Shown here piece by piece: positions 1 to 9,482 of a stretch of DNA of 64,000 nt (within the stretch, counting starts at the first letter, position 1; each line of letters starts with the position of its first letter). The stretch spans positions 1 through 64,000 of the forward strand of contig NZ_ATYT01000003.1 of assembly GCF_000427825.1 (NCBI RefSeq), given 5' to 3'. Source of the stretch: Thermocrispum municipale DSM 44069. Its GTDB lineage: Bacteria > Actinomycetota > Actinomycetes > Mycobacteriales > Pseudonocardiaceae. The translations under genes and the position numbers were made by a program. The notes below the pieces were generated by a model. The model did no database searches and was not told the DNA's origin. It saw nothing but the letters and a program-made list of their open reading frames with translations.

Positions 1-61
1 CCCGCCAGCCCTACCAACCCGACTACCGGCGAAACACGGCTACCGCTGCTTGACAAACACA

Positions 62-784
62 TTAGGCAGCCACCTCGCTTTCTCGGATGAGTCGCAGGAA
101 GGCCTGCCCGAGGTCCTCCGCCTGGGTGCGGGTGCGCAGCGCTTCCGGGGTGTCGGTGGCCAGCAGTCGCCCGTCCCGCATCAACAGCAGGTGGTCGCAC
201 CGGCTCGCCTCGTCCATCACATGGCTGGACACCAGCAACGTGACGCCGTTGCCGGCCAGCGAGCGGAACAGGGCCCACAGCTCGTCCCGCAGCACCGGGT
301 CCAACCCGACCGTCGGCTCGTCCAGCACCAGCAGCTCGGGCTTGCCGAGCAGAGCGACCGCCAGGTTCGCTCGGCTGAGCTGACCGCCGGAGAGCTCGCC
401 GACCATGGCGTTCGCGTGCGAGGTCAGCCCGACCTCGTCGATCACCCGCCGGACGTCATCGGCCGGCGCGCCCAGCACCGCGGCGAAGTACCGCAGGGCC
501 TCGGAGACTCGCAGGTCGGGATAGATCGCCGGGTTCTGGGTCGCGTATCCGATGCGGCGGCGCAGGTGCTTGTGCCCGGCGGGCAGGCCGAGCACCGTGA
601 CGTCTCCGCCGGCGACGATCTGGACCCCGACGATGGCGCGCAGCAACGTCGACTTGCCGCAGCCGCTCGGCCCGAGCAGGCCGGTCACCGAGCCTCGGTC
701 GAGCGTGAAGCTGACGCCCTTGATCACCTCGCGGCCACCTCGTCGCACGTGGAGGTCGTTCACCGCGACGGCTGAATTAGTCAT
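62..784 (-). CDS. ABC transporter ATP-binding protein (ABC-2 / drug-exporter type)
   Basis: ATPase subunit of an ABC exporter. A 240-residue single nucleotide-binding domain shows Walker A GPSGCGKST (residues 38-46), signature LSGGQ (131-135), Walker B LLVLDEP (151-157) and an H-loop SSH near 187. The C-terminal tail resembles DrrA/YhbF-type ATPases that pair with a separate ABC-2 permease, so the permease is expected beyond the left edge of the window. The substrate cannot be told. A TetR gene lies upstream on the same strand and may regulate it. Start ATG is chosen because a good promoter (see 785-821) ends 7 nt before it. Family is certain; the export role is inferred. Confidence 0.9.
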   Translation of the reverse strand: MTNSAVAVNDLHVRRGGREVIKGVSFTLDRGSVTGLLGPSGCGKSTLLRAIVGVQIVAGGDVTVLGLPAGHKHLRRRIGYATQNPAIYPDLRVSEALRYFAAVLGAPADDVRRVIDEVGLTSHANAMVGELSGGQLSRANLAVALLGKPELLVLDEPTVGLDPVLRDELWALFRSLAGNGVTLLVSSHVMDEASRCDHLLLMRDGRLLATDTPEALRTRTQAEDLGQAFLRLIRESEVAA

Positions 785-821
785 GTGTTTAATTTTGCGC
801 GCGTGCGGGAGGGCGTGTCAA
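785..821 (-). promoter_or_regulatory. Predicted leaderless promoter of the ABC ATPase gene
   Basis: On the minus strand a perfect -35 TTGACA (821-816) is followed after 18 nt by CAAAAT (797-792), and the ATG begins 7 nt further on. That spacing places transcription start at or next to the start codon. Prediction by eye only. Confidence 0.5.
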
Positions 822-1011
822 CCGCGGAGTTCCGGGGCGGGACGGTCGTGCCGGATTGCCGGGGGGTTGTACTGGGGCGGCGGCGCCGGGCATCGACGAG
901 CGGGACGACCGCGCCGAGCACTGAGTAGAACGCGGGTCGGCCGCGGCGCGCCTGGCGGCGTCAAGGCGGCGGCATCGGGCCCCGCGTGCGGGCGTGGGGC
1001 GCGCCGAGCCC

Positions 1012-1605
1012 TCAGGTGTCGGCCGCTTGGCGCCCAGCGTCGATGTGCTGCTGGATCGACGGTGCGACCAGCGCGATCACGTCCTCCGGCGTGGCCGACG
1101 CAAGCGGTTCGAGCTGCACGATGTAGCGCAGCAGCGCCACCCCCATCAGCTGCGAGCCGATCGCGGTCATCCGCAGCTCGCCGACCCCCAGCGCAGGCCC
1201 GAGTCGGTCGACGATCACCCGGTGGAGGAATTCCCGCATCATCCGGGCCGCTTGCTCGGACGAGGCGACCGAGCGCTGCAACGCGAGGAACGGACTGCGC
1301 GAGTCCGGCCCCTCCCACACCCCGATGAACAGTCGCAACAGCCGCTCACCGGCCTGCTCGGGCGGTCCGTCGGCGACGACGTCGGCGATCGCGTACGGGT
1401 TGACCGGCAAGTGCAGCGATTCGGTGAACACCCGGTCCTTCGAGCCGAAGAAGTGGTGGATCAGCGCCGGGTTCACACCCGCTTCGGCGGCGATCGCGCG
1501 GATCGTCGTGCCCTCGTATCCCCGTTCGGCGAACAGCTTCCGCGCCGCCGCCATGATCTGTTCCCGTGTCTCGGTCTGTCCCGGCCTCCGGCCCGCGCGC
1601 GCCAT
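1012..1605 (-). CDS. TetR/AcrR family transcriptional regulator (copy 1)
   Basis: DNA-binding repressor of 197 residues. The N-terminal TetR helix-turn-helix runs from about residue 14 to 60 ([20 protein letters not shown], then [13 protein letters not shown]), followed by an all-helical ligand domain. It is clearly paralogous to the second TetR at 2738-3343: both share the C-terminal pattern LRY(I/V)xQ(L/F)EPLASA. It is divergent from hisF with only 18 bp between start codons, and lies 227 bp upstream of the ABC ATPase on the same strand, so the transporter is the likely target. The start is supported by a -10 TAGCCT ending 6 nt before the ATG. The ligand is unknown. Confidence 0.88.
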   Translation of the reverse strand: MARAGRRPGQTETREQIMAAARKLFAERGYEGTTIRAIAAEAGVNPALIHHFFGSKDRVFTESLHLPVNPYAIADVVADGPPEQAGERLLRLFIGVWEGPDSRSPFLALQRSVASSEQAARMMREFLHRVIVDRLGPALGVGELRMTAIGSQLMGVALLRYIVQLEPLASATPEDVIALVAPSIQQHIDAGRQAADT

Positions 1606-1610
1606 GCTCG

Positions 1611-1617
1611 TAGGCTA
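1611..1617. promoter_or_regulatory. Overlapping divergent -10 elements (TetR copy 1 / hisF)
   Basis: The 7-bp sequence TAGGCTA gives a plus-strand -10 TAGGCT (1611-1616), 7 nt from the hisF GTG, and a minus-strand -10 TAGCCT (1617-1612), 6 nt from the TetR ATG. Both messages would be leaderless and would compete for RNA polymerase at the same bases. Confidence 0.55.
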
Positions 1618-1623
1618 AACGGC

Positions 1624-2385
1624 GTGGGTGTAGCTGTGCGGGTCATACCGTGTCTGGACGTCGACGCCGGCCGCGTGGTCAAGGGCGTCAACTTCGAGAA
1701 CCTGCGGGACGCGGGTGATCCCGTCGAGCTCGCGGCTCGCTACGACGCCGAAGGCGCGGACGAGCTGACGTTCCTCGACGTCACGGCGTCGTCCGGCGAC
1801 CGCGAGACGACCTACGACGTCGTCCGGCGTACCGCCGAGCAGGTGTTCATCCCGCTGACCGTCGGCGGAGGCGTCCGCACCTGCGACGACGTCGACCGGC
1901 TGCTGCGGGCCGGTGCCGACAAGGTCTCCGTGAACACCGCAGCGATCGCCCGGCCCGAGCTGTTGCGGGAGGCCGCCCAGCGGTTCGGGTCGCAGTGCGT
2001 CGTGCTGTCCGTCGATGCCCGCCGGGCAGAAGGCACGCCGTCCGGCTTCGAGGTGACCACGCACGGCGGCCGCCGCGGCACGGGCATCGACGCCGTCGAG
2101 TGGGCCGCGCGTGGCGAAGAGCTCGGCGTGGGGGAGATCCTGCTCAACTCGATGGACGCCGACGGCACGAAAGCGGGCTTCGACCTGGAACTGATCCGCA
2201 AGGTCCGGGCCGCCGTCCGGGTTCCGGTGATCGCCAGCGGGGGAGCGGGCGAACTCGAACACTTCCCGCCTGCGGTGCACGCAGGCGCCGACGCCGTGCT
2301 GGCCGCGAGCGTGTTCCACTTCGGTCACCTGTCCATCCCGGACGTCAAGAAGACGCTGCGTGCCGCAGGGATCGAGGTTCGATGA
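1624..2385 (+). CDS. hisF: Imidazole glycerol phosphate synthase cyclase subunit HisF
   Basis: Cyclase half of the HisFH complex. It uses ammonia delivered by HisH to make imidazole glycerol phosphate and AICAR in histidine synthesis. The product is 253 residues, normal for the family, with a TIM barrel and the two catalytic aspartates in CLDVDAG (Asp12) and LSVDARR (Asp131). The phosphate-binding loop GGGVRT (81-86) and the late [11 protein letters not shown] loop are present. The reading frame stays open upstream to 994, but the GTG at 1624 gives the family N-terminus and sits just after a -10 element. Its stop overlaps the hisI start (ATGA). Confidence 0.97.
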   Translation: MGVAVRVIPCLDVDAGRVVKGVNFENLRDAGDPVELAARYDAEGADELTFLDVTASSGDRETTYDVVRRTAEQVFIPLTVGGGVRTCDDVDRLLRAGADKVSVNTAAIARPELLREAAQRFGSQCVVLSVDARRAEGTPSGFEVTTHGGRRGTGIDAVEWAARGEELGVGEILLNSMDADGTKAGFDLELIRKVRAAVRVPVIASGGAGELEHFPPAVHAGADAVLAASVFHFGHLSIPDVKKTLRAAGIEVR

Positions 2386-2735
2386 GCACGCTCGACCCGG
2401 CGATCGCCGACCGGCTCAAGCGCAACGCGGACGGCCTGGTCGCCGCGGTCACCGTGGATGCCACGTCCGGTGCGGTCCTGATGCAGGCGTGGATGAACGA
2501 CGAGGCGTTGGCGCGCACGCTGGAAACCCGGCGCGCGACGTACTTCTCCCGGAGCCGCGGTCGGCTGTGGGTGAAGGGCGAGGAGTCCGGCCACACACAA
2601 CACGTGCGGGAAGTGCGGATCGACTGCGACGGGGACACCGTGCTCCTGCGCGTCGACCAGGTCGGACCGGCATGCCACACCGGGACGCCCACCTGCTTCG
2701 ACGGGGCTGACCGGGTGCTGCTTGCCGACGAGTGA
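2382..2735 (+). CDS. hisI: Phosphoribosyl-AMP cyclohydrolase HisI
   Basis: Opens the purine ring of phosphoribosyl-AMP in the third step of histidine synthesis; a zinc enzyme. The 117-residue protein carries the family signatures WMNDEAL (37-43), [15 protein letters not shown] (56-70), the metal-binding CDGD (82-85) and [11 protein letters not shown] with Cys98 and Cys105. There is no fused HisE domain, as expected for actinobacteria. The ATG overlaps the hisF stop by 4 nt, so the two are translationally coupled. It converges on the second TetR gene with only 2 bp between stops. Confidence 0.97.
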   Translation: MSTLDPAIADRLKRNADGLVAAVTVDATSGAVLMQAWMNDEALARTLETRRATYFSRSRGRLWVKGEESGHTQHVREVRIDCDGDTVLLRVDQVGPACHTGTPTCFDGADRVLLADE

Positions 2736-2737
2736 CG

Positions 2738-3343
2738 TCAGTCCAACGGGCCGGTGATGTAGCGCTGCAGGGTCGGGCCGATCGCGGCGGCGACCCGCGG
2801 GATGTCCGCCGACGCCAGCGGTTCGAACTGAGCGACATAACGCACCATGCCCAGGCCGATGATCTGCGAAGCACACAGCGTCGCGCGCAACTCGATGTCG
2901 TCCGCTCCGGCCTTCTTGGCCAAGCGGCCGAACAGGTGGCGCAGGAACAGGTCGCGCAGGGCGTGGATCGCCTGTTCGTGGGCGGTGACGCTGCGCACCA
3001 GGGCGGCGAACACGCCACCGCCCGCGCTGTCCCACACCGTCAGGAACCGGGTGACGGCGCGCTTGCCGATGTCGTCGATGCCGCCGCTGGCCAGTTCGTC
3101 GGCGATGGTCTTGGGGTTGAACGGCAGCTGCAGCACCGCTTCCCCGAACAAGCCCTCCTTGCCGCCGAACCAGTGGTTGACCATGGCCGGGTCGACGCCT
3201 GCACGCTGGGCGATGCCGCGCACGGTCGCGCCGTCGTAGCCCGACTCGGCGAAGACTTCCCGCGCGGCCGTGATCAGGGCGGCACGGGTGTCCTCGCCGC
3301 CGGGGCGGCGGCCACGGCGTTTGCGCGATTCGGGTCCGGACAC
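2738..3343 (-). CDS. TetR/AcrR family transcriptional regulator (copy 2)
   Basis: A 201-residue regulator with an N-terminal basic stretch (RKRRGRRPGG), a TetR helix-turn-helix (AAREVFAESGYDGATVRGIA, then DPAMVNHWFGGKEGLFG) and a helical effector domain. It is paralogous to the TetR at 1012-1605, and together they bracket hisF-hisI. The frame is open upstream to 3808, but that part overlaps trpE antisense. The GTG at 3343 gives the usual short pre-HTH tail. It is divergent from trpE, so autoregulation or an effect on trpE is possible but not shown. Confidence 0.88.
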   Translation of the reverse strand: MSGPESRKRRGRRPGGEDTRAALITAAREVFAESGYDGATVRGIAQRAGVDPAMVNHWFGGKEGLFGEAVLQLPFNPKTIADELASGGIDDIGKRAVTRFLTVWDSAGGGVFAALVRSVTAHEQAIHALRDLFLRHLFGRLAKKAGADDIELRATLCASQIIGLGMVRYVAQFEPLASADIPRVAAAIGPTLQRYITGPLD

Positions 3344-3440
3344 ACCGCCATCATGGCGCTTCGGGCCCGGATATTTCCACCAGGGTTGAATTCTGTCGCG
3401 ATGTGAGGCGGTGCACGCCGCGGAAGACGTCACCGGCAGA

Positions 3441-4973
3441 ATGGCCGACGTGGCCAACAGCAACTCAGTCCGCACACCGCTCGGCGCGGTGGGCTTGACC
3501 AGGGACGAGTTCCGCGAGCTTGCGCAGGGCCGCCGGGTCATCCCGGTGACGCGCAAGCTGCTCGCCGACGCGGAAACCCCCGTCTCGCTGTACCGCAAGC
3601 TCGCCGCGAACCGCCCGGGAACGTTCCTGTTCGAATCGGCCGAGAACGGGCAGTCCTGGTCGCGATGGTCGTTCGTCGGTGTGCGCAGCCCGGCCGCGCT
3701 GACCGTGCAGGACGGGCGTCCGGTGTGGCTGGGTACGCCACCGGTCGGGTTGCCCACCGAAGGCAACCCGCTCGAGGTGCTGCGCGAGACGCTGATCGCG
3801 CTGCGCACCGAGCCGCTGCCTGACCTCCCGCCGCTGACCGGTGGGCTGGTCGGCTATCTGGCCTACGACGCGGTCCGCTGGCTGGAACGACTGCCGGAGC
3901 TGGCCGAGGACGACCTGCGGCTGCCCGAGCTGATCATGCTGCTGGCCACCGACTTGGCCGCCTACGACCACCACGAGGGCACGGTCACGCTCATCGCCAA
4001 CGCGGTGAACTGGGACAACTCGCCGAAGCGCGTCGACGCCGCGTACGACGACTGCGTGCGCAGGCTGGACGAGATGACCCGGGAGCTGGACACGCACGCC
4101 CCGCCGACCGCGGTGTCGTTCCACCGTCCGGAGCCGGAGTTCACCCGGCGCCGCGACAAGGCCGAGTTCCACAAGGTGGTACACGAGGTCGTCGAGGCGG
4201 TGCATGCCGGTGAGACGTTCCAGGTCGTGCCGTCCCAGCGGTTCGAGATGCGTACCGAGGCGGACGCGCTGGACGTCTACCGCGTGCTGCGCAACACCAA
4301 CCCGAGCCCGTACATGTACCTGCTCCGGCTCGACGGGTTCGACATCGTCGGCTCGAGTCCGGAGGCCCTGGTGACGGTCCGCGACGGCCGGGCCACGACG
4401 CACCCGATCGCCGGGACGCGGTGGCGCGGCGCGGACGAGGAAGAAGACGCGTTGCTGGCCAAGGATCTGCTGGCCGACGACAAAGAGCGTGCCGAGCACC
4501 TGATGCTGGTCGACCTGGCCCGCAACGACCTGGGCCGGGTGTGCCGCCCCGGCTCGGTGCACGTCGTCGACTTCTTCACCGTGGAGAAGTACTCGCACGT
4601 CATGCACATCGTGTCGACCGTGACCGGGTTGCTCGCCGACGACAAGACGGCGTTCGACGCCGTGGCGGCGTGCTTCCCGGCGGGCACGCTGACCGGGGCG
4701 CCGAAGGTGCGCGCGATGGAGCTGATCGAGAGCCTCGAACCGACCCGGCGTGGGCTCTACGGCGGTGTCGTCGGCTACCTGGACTTCGCCGGTGACGCCG
4801 ACACCGCCATCGCGATCCGCACCGCGTTGATGCGGGACGGTGTCGCGTACGTGCAAGCGGGCGCGGGCGTGGTCGCGGACTCGGACCCGGACTACGAGGA
4901 CAACGAGACGCTCAACAAGGCGCGGACCGTGCTGTCGGCCGTGGCCGCCGCGGAGACGATGCGAGAGCCGTGA
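3441..4973 (+). CDS. trpE: Anthranilate synthase component I
   Basis: Converts chorismate to anthranilate with a TrpG-type glutaminase, which is not in this window. About 510 residues. The N-terminal domain has the FESAE/SRWSFVG region that forms the tryptophan feedback site. The C-terminal chorismate-binding domain has [19 protein letters not shown] and the final [14 protein letters not shown] block. An in-frame GTG at 3411 would add 10 residues; the ATG at 3441 is preferred because it gives the usual N-terminus, but the choice is not certain. First gene of an overlapping trp operon whose next gene begins at the GTGA overlap at 4970. No Trp-rich leader peptide is visible in front of it. Confidence 0.96.
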   Translation: MADVANSNSVRTPLGAVGLTRDEFRELAQGRRVIPVTRKLLADAETPVSLYRKLAANRPGTFLFESAENGQSWSRWSFVGVRSPAALTVQDGRPVWLGTPPVGLPTEGNPLEVLRETLIALRTEPLPDLPPLTGGLVGYLAYDAVRWLERLPELAEDDLRLPELIMLLATDLAAYDHHEGTVTLIANAVNWDNSPKRVDAAYDDCVRRLDEMTRELDTHAPPTAVSFHRPEPEFTRRRDKAEFHKVVHEVVEAVHAGETFQVVPSQRFEMRTEADALDVYRVLRNTNPSPYMYLLRLDGFDIVGSSPEALVTVRDGRATTHPIAGTRWRGADEEEDALLAKDLLADDKERAEHLMLVDLARNDLGRVCRPGSVHVVDFFTVEKYSHVMHIVSTVTGLLADDKTAFDAVAACFPAGTLTGAPKVRAMELIESLEPTRRGLYGGVVGYLDFAGDADTAIAIRTALMRDGVAYVQAGAGVVADSDPDYEDNETLNKARTVLSAVAAAETMREP

Positions 4974-5431
4974 AACGCCTGATGTGGACGGTGACCGTCG
5001 CGCTGGTGCTCGGCGCGGCGGCGCTGTGGGGTGCGGGCAGGCTGGTGTGGTCGGACGACGAGCAGGACCTGGCGTGGCCCACTCCGCTGGCTCTGCTCGT
5101 TCTGGCCTCCGTCGGCGCCATGTTCGCGCTGCGCGCGGTCGGCAGACGACTGCTGGGCGGTGTGCTGGTCGTGGTCGGTGTCGCCGCGTGCGTGCTGGCC
5201 GTCGTCGACGCGGAACTGTTCGGTATGGGACCAGTGATCGCCCTGCTCGGCGGCCTGCTGACCGGGGGCGCGGGCGGGCTGCTGGTTGCGCGCGGACACC
5301 GGCTGCCGCGGCTGGGCAGCCGGTATGAGGCCCCCGCTGCGCAGCGTGCCGAGCAGAGGAAGGACACTGGCCGGACCGACGATCTTTGGACGGCGTTGTC
5401 CGAGGGCAAAGACCCGACCGACGACGATTGA
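4970..5431 (+). CDS. Trp biosynthesis-associated membrane protein (TIGR02234 type)
   Basis: A 153-residue integral membrane protein with four hydrophobic segments (about residues 5-24, 38-58, 64-84 and 89-107) and a charged cytoplasmic tail ending [13 protein letters not shown]. Actinobacterial trp operons regularly carry such a gene between trpE and trpC, and its biochemical role is unknown. GTG start overlapping the trpE stop (GTGA). The small HGxxPAAW gene that often follows it in other actinobacteria is not visible here. Confidence 0.85.
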   Translation: MKRLMWTVTVALVLGAAALWGAGRLVWSDDEQDLAWPTPLALLVLASVGAMFALRAVGRRLLGGVLVVVGVAACVLAVVDAELFGMGPVIALLGGLLTGGAGGLLVARGHRLPRLGSRYEAPAAQRAEQRKDTGRTDDLWTALSEGKDPTDDD

Positions 5432-5505
5432 CGGCACACCCAGCTGCTCGGTTCGAGGCTTGAGGCGGGGGCGACCCCGGACCCGGGAGCGCCCACCCTC
5501 GCGGG

Positions 5506-5511
5506 TAGCAT
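5506..5511 (+). promoter_or_regulatory. Possible internal trp promoter -10
   Basis: TAGCAT lies 27 nt before the short open frame at 5538 and 80 nt before trpC, inside the only sizeable gap in the trp operon. It resembles the -10 hexamers seen before other starts here. No convincing -35 was found. Confidence 0.3.
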
Positions 5512-5537
5512 TCTGGGCGCGGGAAGGGAAGGTTTTG

Positions 5538-5594
5538 GTGATCGTGCTTGCGAGCGACGGACGACAGCTGCTAGTGCGGGTGGCCTGCCGGTGA
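5538..5594 (+). CDS. Possible 18-codon upstream ORF coupled to trpC
   Basis: A GTG-initiated 18-codon frame (begins [10 protein letters not shown]) preceded by AAGGGAAGG about 6 nt upstream. Its TGA stop overlaps the trpC GTG in the same GTGA arrangement that joins trpE to the membrane protein gene. It contains no tryptophan codon, so it is not a classical attenuator peptide. It could couple translation into trpC, or it could be chance. Confidence 0.3.
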   Translation: MIVLASDGRQLLVRVACR

Positions 5595-6400
5595 GCGTGC
5601 TCGAGGACATCATCGCCGGCGTGCGTGCCGACCTCGCCGAGCGTGAGGTTGCGATGCCGCTGGAGGAGCTGAAGAAGCGAGCAGCCAAGGCGCCGGAGCC
5701 GCGCAACGCGATGGCCGCGCTGAAGGAGCCCGGCATCGGCGTCATCGCCGAAGTGAAGCGGCGCAGTCCGTCCAAGGGAAAGCTGGCCGACATCCCCGAC
5801 CCGGCGGCGCTGGCCGCGGACTACGCCGCCGCGGGTGCGCGCGCCATCAGCGTGCTGACCGAGCAGCGGCGGTTCGGCGGATCGCTGTCCGACCTGGCCG
5901 CGGTGCGCCAAGCGGTCGACGTCCCGATCCTGCGCAAGGACTTCATCGTCAGCCCGTACCAGGTGCACGAGGCGCGGCTGTACGGCGCCGACATGGTGCT
6001 GCTCATCGTGGCGGCACTGGACCAGAACGCGTTGGTGTCGCTGCTGGACCGGGTCGAGTCGCTCGGCATGACCGCCCTGGTCGAGGTGCACAACGCCGAA
6101 GAGTGCGACCGTGCGCTGGAGGCCGGTGCCGAGCTCATCGGTGTCAACGCGCGCAACCTGCACACGCTCGAGGTCGACCGCGACGTGTTCGCGCGGCTCG
6201 CGCCCGGCCTGCCGCCCCAGGTGCTCAAGGTGGCCGAGTCCGGCGTGCGCGGCCCCGGTGACCTGATGACGTACGCCGGTCACGGCGCGGACGCCGTGCT
6301 GGTCGGCGAAGGCTTGGTCGCCAGCGGCGACCCGAAGGCGGCACTGGTGCAGCTGGTGACCGCGGGATCGCACCCGGCGTGTCCGAGGCCGGCACGGTGA
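5591..6400 (+). CDS. trpC: Indole-3-glycerol phosphate synthase
   Basis: Closes the indole ring from carboxyphenylamino-deoxyribulose phosphate. The 269-residue TIM-barrel protein shows the family blocks [31 protein letters not shown] and ESGVRGPGD, with the catalytic lysines and glutamates in place. GTG start. It overlaps trpB by 4 or 22 nt depending on the trpB start. Monofunctional: no PRA isomerase domain is fused, as usual in actinobacteria, where PriA serves both pathways. Confidence 0.97.
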   Translation: MSVLEDIIAGVRADLAEREVAMPLEELKKRAAKAPEPRNAMAALKEPGIGVIAEVKRRSPSKGKLADIPDPAALAADYAAAGARAISVLTEQRRFGGSLSDLAAVRQAVDVPILRKDFIVSPYQVHEARLYGADMVLLIVAALDQNALVSLLDRVESLGMTALVEVHNAEECDRALEAGAELIGVNARNLHTLEVDRDVFARLAPGLPPQVLKVAESGVRGPGDLMTYAGHGADAVLVGEGLVASGDPKAALVQLVTAGSHPACPRPAR

Positions 6401-7653
6401 CCACGCGGCGTGACCCGGCCGCGGTCGACCCGCCGGAGAAGGTCGACCTGCACGCGCCCGGCAAGCACGATCCGGACGAGACCGGTCACTTCGGTCCGTA
6501 CGGTGGCCGGTTCATGCCGGAGGCACTGGTCGACGCACTGGACGAGCTGCGGGATTCCTACGACAAGGCCCGCGTGGACCCGGACTTCGTCGACGAGTTC
6601 AAGCGGCTGCTGCGGGACTACGCCGGGCGTCCGTCGCTGCTGACCGAGGCGCCGCGGTTCGCGCAGCACTGCGGCGGTGCGCAGGTGTGGCTCAAGCGCG
6701 AGGACCTCAACCACACCGGGTCCCACAAGATCAACAACGTGCTGGGCCAGGCCCTGCTGACCAAGCGCATGGGCAAGACCCGGGTGATCGCCGAGACCGG
6801 CGCGGGCCAGCACGGTGTGGCGACCGCGACGGCGTGTGCGCTGCTCGACCTCGACTGCGTGATCTACATGGGTGAGGTCGACACGCAGCGCCAGGCGTTG
6901 AACGTGGCCCGCATGCGGCTGCTCGGCGCGGAGGTCGTCCCGGTCAAGACCGGGTCGCGCACGCTGAAGGACGCCATCAACGAGGCGCTGCGCGACTGGG
7001 TCACCAACGTCGACACCACGCACTACCTGCTGGGCACCGCGGCGGGACCGCACCCGTTCCCGACCATGGTGCGCAACTTCCACAAGGTGATCGGTGCCGA
7101 GGCCCGGGCGCAGATGCTGGAGAAGGCGGGCAGGTTGCCGGACGTGGTGACGGCGTGCGTCGGCGGCGGGTCGAACGCCATCGGCATCTTCCACGGCTTC
7201 ATCGACGACCCCGAGGTGCGCCTGGTCGGCATCGAGCCGGGCGGTCACGGGCTGGACTCCGGCGAGCACGGAGCCACCTTGACCGAAGGCATCCCCGGGA
7301 TGCTGCACGGCGCGTTCTCCTACCTGCTGCAGGACGAGGACGGCCAGACGATCGAGGCGTACTCCATCTCGGCGGGCCTGGACTACCCGGGCGTCGGGCC
7401 GGAGCACTCGTGGCTGAAGGACACCGGGCGCGCCGAGTACACCGCCGTCACCGACGACGAGGCGATGCACGCGTTCCAGCTGCTGTCCCGGACGGAGGGC
7501 ATCATCCCGGCGATCGAGTCGGCGCACGCGCTGGCGGGCGCCATCAAGCTGGGCAAGGAACTGGGCGAGGACGGCGTGATCCTGGTGAACCTGTCGGGCC
7601 GCGGCGACAAGGACATGGACACCGCAGCCAAGTACTTCGGGTACGCCTCATGA
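6397..7653 (+). CDS. trpB: Tryptophan synthase beta chain
   Basis: PLP enzyme that joins indole to serine. About 418 residues with the PLP lysine in HTGSHKINN, the phosphate loop GGGSNA and the conserved [10 protein letters not shown] near the N-terminus. Two starts are possible. GTG 6397 makes a GTGA overlap with trpC, matching the overlaps elsewhere in the operon, and is preferred. GTG 6379 would add six residues. Followed by trpA in an ATGA overlap, consistent with equal production of the alpha2beta2 complex. Confidence 0.97.
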   Translation: MTTRRDPAAVDPPEKVDLHAPGKHDPDETGHFGPYGGRFMPEALVDALDELRDSYDKARVDPDFVDEFKRLLRDYAGRPSLLTEAPRFAQHCGGAQVWLKREDLNHTGSHKINNVLGQALLTKRMGKTRVIAETGAGQHGVATATACALLDLDCVIYMGEVDTQRQALNVARMRLLGAEVVPVKTGSRTLKDAINEALRDWVTNVDTTHYLLGTAAGPHPFPTMVRNFHKVIGAEARAQMLEKAGRLPDVVTACVGGGSNAIGIFHGFIDDPEVRLVGIEPGGHGLDSGEHGATLTEGIPGMLHGAFSYLLQDEDGQTIEAYSISAGLDYPGVGPEHSWLKDTGRAEYTAVTDDEAMHAFQLLSRTEGIIPAIESAHALAGAIKLGKELGEDGVILVNLSGRGDKDMDTAAKYFGYAS

Positions 7654-8435
7654 CCGGCCTGGAATCGGTGTTCGCCCGCGCGAGAACGGAGGGTCGTGCC
7701 GCGCTGATCGGCTACCTGCCCGCCGGCTACCCGACGCTCGAGGGCTCGCAGGAGCTGCTGGCCGCGATGATCGACGGCGGCTGCGACATCGTCGAGGTCG
7801 GCGTGCCGTATTCCGATCCGGTGATGGACGGCCCGACGGTGCAGGCGGCGTCCGACAAGGCGCTGCGCGCGGGTTTCCGGCTGCGGCAGCTGTTCGAGGT
7901 GGTCGAGCGGATCAGTTCCCACGGCGGCCAGGCGGTCGTGATGACCTACTGGAACCCGGTGCACCGCTACGGCGTGGACGCCTTCGCCCGCGACCTGGCG
8001 GCCGCGGGGGGTCAGGGCATCATCACGCCGGACCTCATTCCCGACGAAGCCGCCACCTGGATGAAGGCCTCCGACGAGCACGGCCTGCACCGCATCTTCC
8101 TGGTCGCTCCGTCGTCGACGGATCAGCGGCTGGAGATGACGGCCAAGGCGTCGTCCGGTTTCATCTACGCCACCGCGGTCATGGGTGTGACGGGCACGCG
8201 CGACAAGGTCGGTGCCGGTGCCGCGGAGCTGGTGCGTCGCACGCGCGAGCACACGTCGCTGCCCATCGGTGTCGGGCTCGGTGTGCGCAACGGTGAGCAG
8301 GCCGCCGAGGTAGCCGGCTTCGCCGACGCGGTGATCGTAGGCTCGGCGTTCATCCAGGCGGCCGAAGCCGACGGTACGGACGGTGTCCGACGACTGGCCG
8401 CCGAACTGGCCGAAGGCGTGCGCTCGCCGCGCTGA
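7650..8435 (+). CDS. trpA: Tryptophan synthase alpha chain
   Basis: Cleaves indole-3-glycerol phosphate and channels indole to TrpB. 261 residues, typical length. Catalytic glutamate in [14 protein letters not shown], catalytic aspartate region in [12 protein letters not shown], and the C-terminal phosphate-binding [12 protein letters not shown] are all present. Last gene of the trp run; start ATG overlaps the trpB stop. Confidence 0.97.
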   Translation: MTGLESVFARARTEGRAALIGYLPAGYPTLEGSQELLAAMIDGGCDIVEVGVPYSDPVMDGPTVQAASDKALRAGFRLRQLFEVVERISSHGGQAVVMTYWNPVHRYGVDAFARDLAAAGGQGIITPDLIPDEAATWMKASDEHGLHRIFLVAPSSTDQRLEMTAKASSGFIYATAVMGVTGTRDKVGAGAAELVRRTREHTSLPIGVGLGVRNGEQAAEVAGFADAVIVGSAFIQAAEADGTDGVRRLAAELAEGVRSPR

Positions 8436-8471
8436 GGTGCCCCTGGTCACAAGCCCGTTCCGGGGCCTGAC

Positions 8472-8477
8472 TACGGT
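8472..8477 (+). promoter_or_regulatory. Predicted leaderless -10 of lgt
   Basis: TACGGT ends 6 nt before GTG 8484, the spacing expected if transcription starts at the start codon. This argues for GTG 8484 over the in-frame GTG 8478. Confidence 0.45.
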
Positions 8478-8483
8478 GTGCGT

Positions 8484-9479
8484 GTGACCAGCCTGATGAC
8501 GGCCCTGCCGCTGTTCCCCGCCGAGATCCCCAGCCCGCCGCGTGGCGTGTGGGAGATCGGCCCGGTCCCGATTCGTGCCTACGCGCTGTGCATCATCGCA
8601 GGCATCATCGTCGCCATCTGGTGGGGCGACAAGCGCTGGCAGGCCCGCGGTGGCCGCGCCGGCTTCGTCGTCGACGTCGCGGTGTGGGCGGTGCCGTTCG
8701 GCCTGATCGGTGGCCGGCTCTACCACGTGATCACCGACGCACATCGCTACTTCGGCGAGGGCAAGAACCCGCTGGACGCGTTGAAGATCTGGGACGGCGG
8801 CCTGGGCATCTGGGGCGCCATCGCGCTGGGTGGGGTCGGTGCGTGGATCGCCTGCCGCCGCCGGGGCATCCCGCTGTCGGCGTTCGCCGACGCGATCGCG
8901 CCCGGCATCGTGGTGGCGCAGGCGATCGGCAGGTTGGGCAACTACTTCAACCAGGAGCTCTACGGCGGCCCGACCGACCTGCCGTGGGGCCTGGTCATCT
9001 ACGAACGAGTGGACCCGGACAACCCGCTGATCACCGACCGGCTGGGTGGCGTGTCCAACGGCGTCGTCGAGGCCGTGGTGCACCCGACGTTCCTGTACGA
9101 GCTGCTGTGGAACCTGGCGGTGGCCGCCGTCATCGTGTGGGCCGACCGCAAGCTGCGGCTGGGCCACGGCCGGGTGTTCGCGCTCTACGTGGCCGGCTAC
9201 ACGCTCGGCCGGACCTGGATCGAGATGATGCGCACCGACCCGGCCACGCACGTGTTCGGTGTGCGCGTCAACGTGTGGGTCTCCATCCTGGTGTTCCTCG
9301 GCGCGGTCGTGTACTTCGTCCTGGCACGCAAGCGCGGCGACCGCGAACCGCCCGAGTTGCTGCGCGGCACCGAGCCGGGTGAGAAGGCCGAGGACGACGA
9401 CTCTGCGGAGGCCGAGGCGGAACCGGTCAACCACGGCGCGAACTCGGGCACCGACGGGGACGAGCCCAAGCAGGAGTGA
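8484..9479 (+). CDS. lgt: Prolipoprotein diacylglyceryl transferase
   Basis: Membrane enzyme that attaches diacylglycerol from phosphatidylglycerol to the lipobox cysteine of prelipoproteins. About 331 residues with seven predicted membrane segments. The Lgt signature GRLGNYFNQELYG is present, as are the GGLGIWGAIALGG region and the C-terminal GRTWIEMMRTD. The hydrophilic tail after the last segment is acidic (about 55 residues), as in other actinobacteria. Start GTG 8484 is favoured by the -10 element; GTG 8478 and ATG 8496 are alternatives. It follows trpA as in mycobacteria, and its product serves lipoproteins such as the BtuF- and GluB-like proteins here. Confidence 0.95.
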   Translation: MTSLMTALPLFPAEIPSPPRGVWEIGPVPIRAYALCIIAGIIVAIWWGDKRWQARGGRAGFVVDVAVWAVPFGLIGGRLYHVITDAHRYFGEGKNPLDALKIWDGGLGIWGAIALGGVGAWIACRRRGIPLSAFADAIAPGIVVAQAIGRLGNYFNQELYGGPTDLPWGLVIYERVDPDNPLITDRLGGVSNGVVEAVVHPTFLYELLWNLAVAAVIVWADRKLRLGHGRVFALYVAGYTLGRTWIEMMRTDPATHVFGVRVNVWVSILVFLGAVVYFVLARKRGDREPPELLRGTEPGEKAEDDDSAEAEAEPVNHGANSGTDGDEPKQE

Positions 9480-9482
9480 CGG

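Noticed and set aside
1-61. Start of a permease gene downstream of the ABC ATPase
   Set aside because: The only minus-strand frame beginning there hits a stop within seven codons; any permease must lie beyond the edge.
3344-3808. Long N-terminal extension of TetR copy 2
   Set aside because: Would overlap trpE antisense; the TetR domain starts correctly from GTG 3343.
5506-5594. Classical trp attenuator
   Set aside because: The short frame has no Trp codon and no clear terminator/antiterminator pair was found.
7383-9434. 683-codon minus-strand frame over trpA and lgt
   Set aside because: Antisense to two confirmed genes and without family features.
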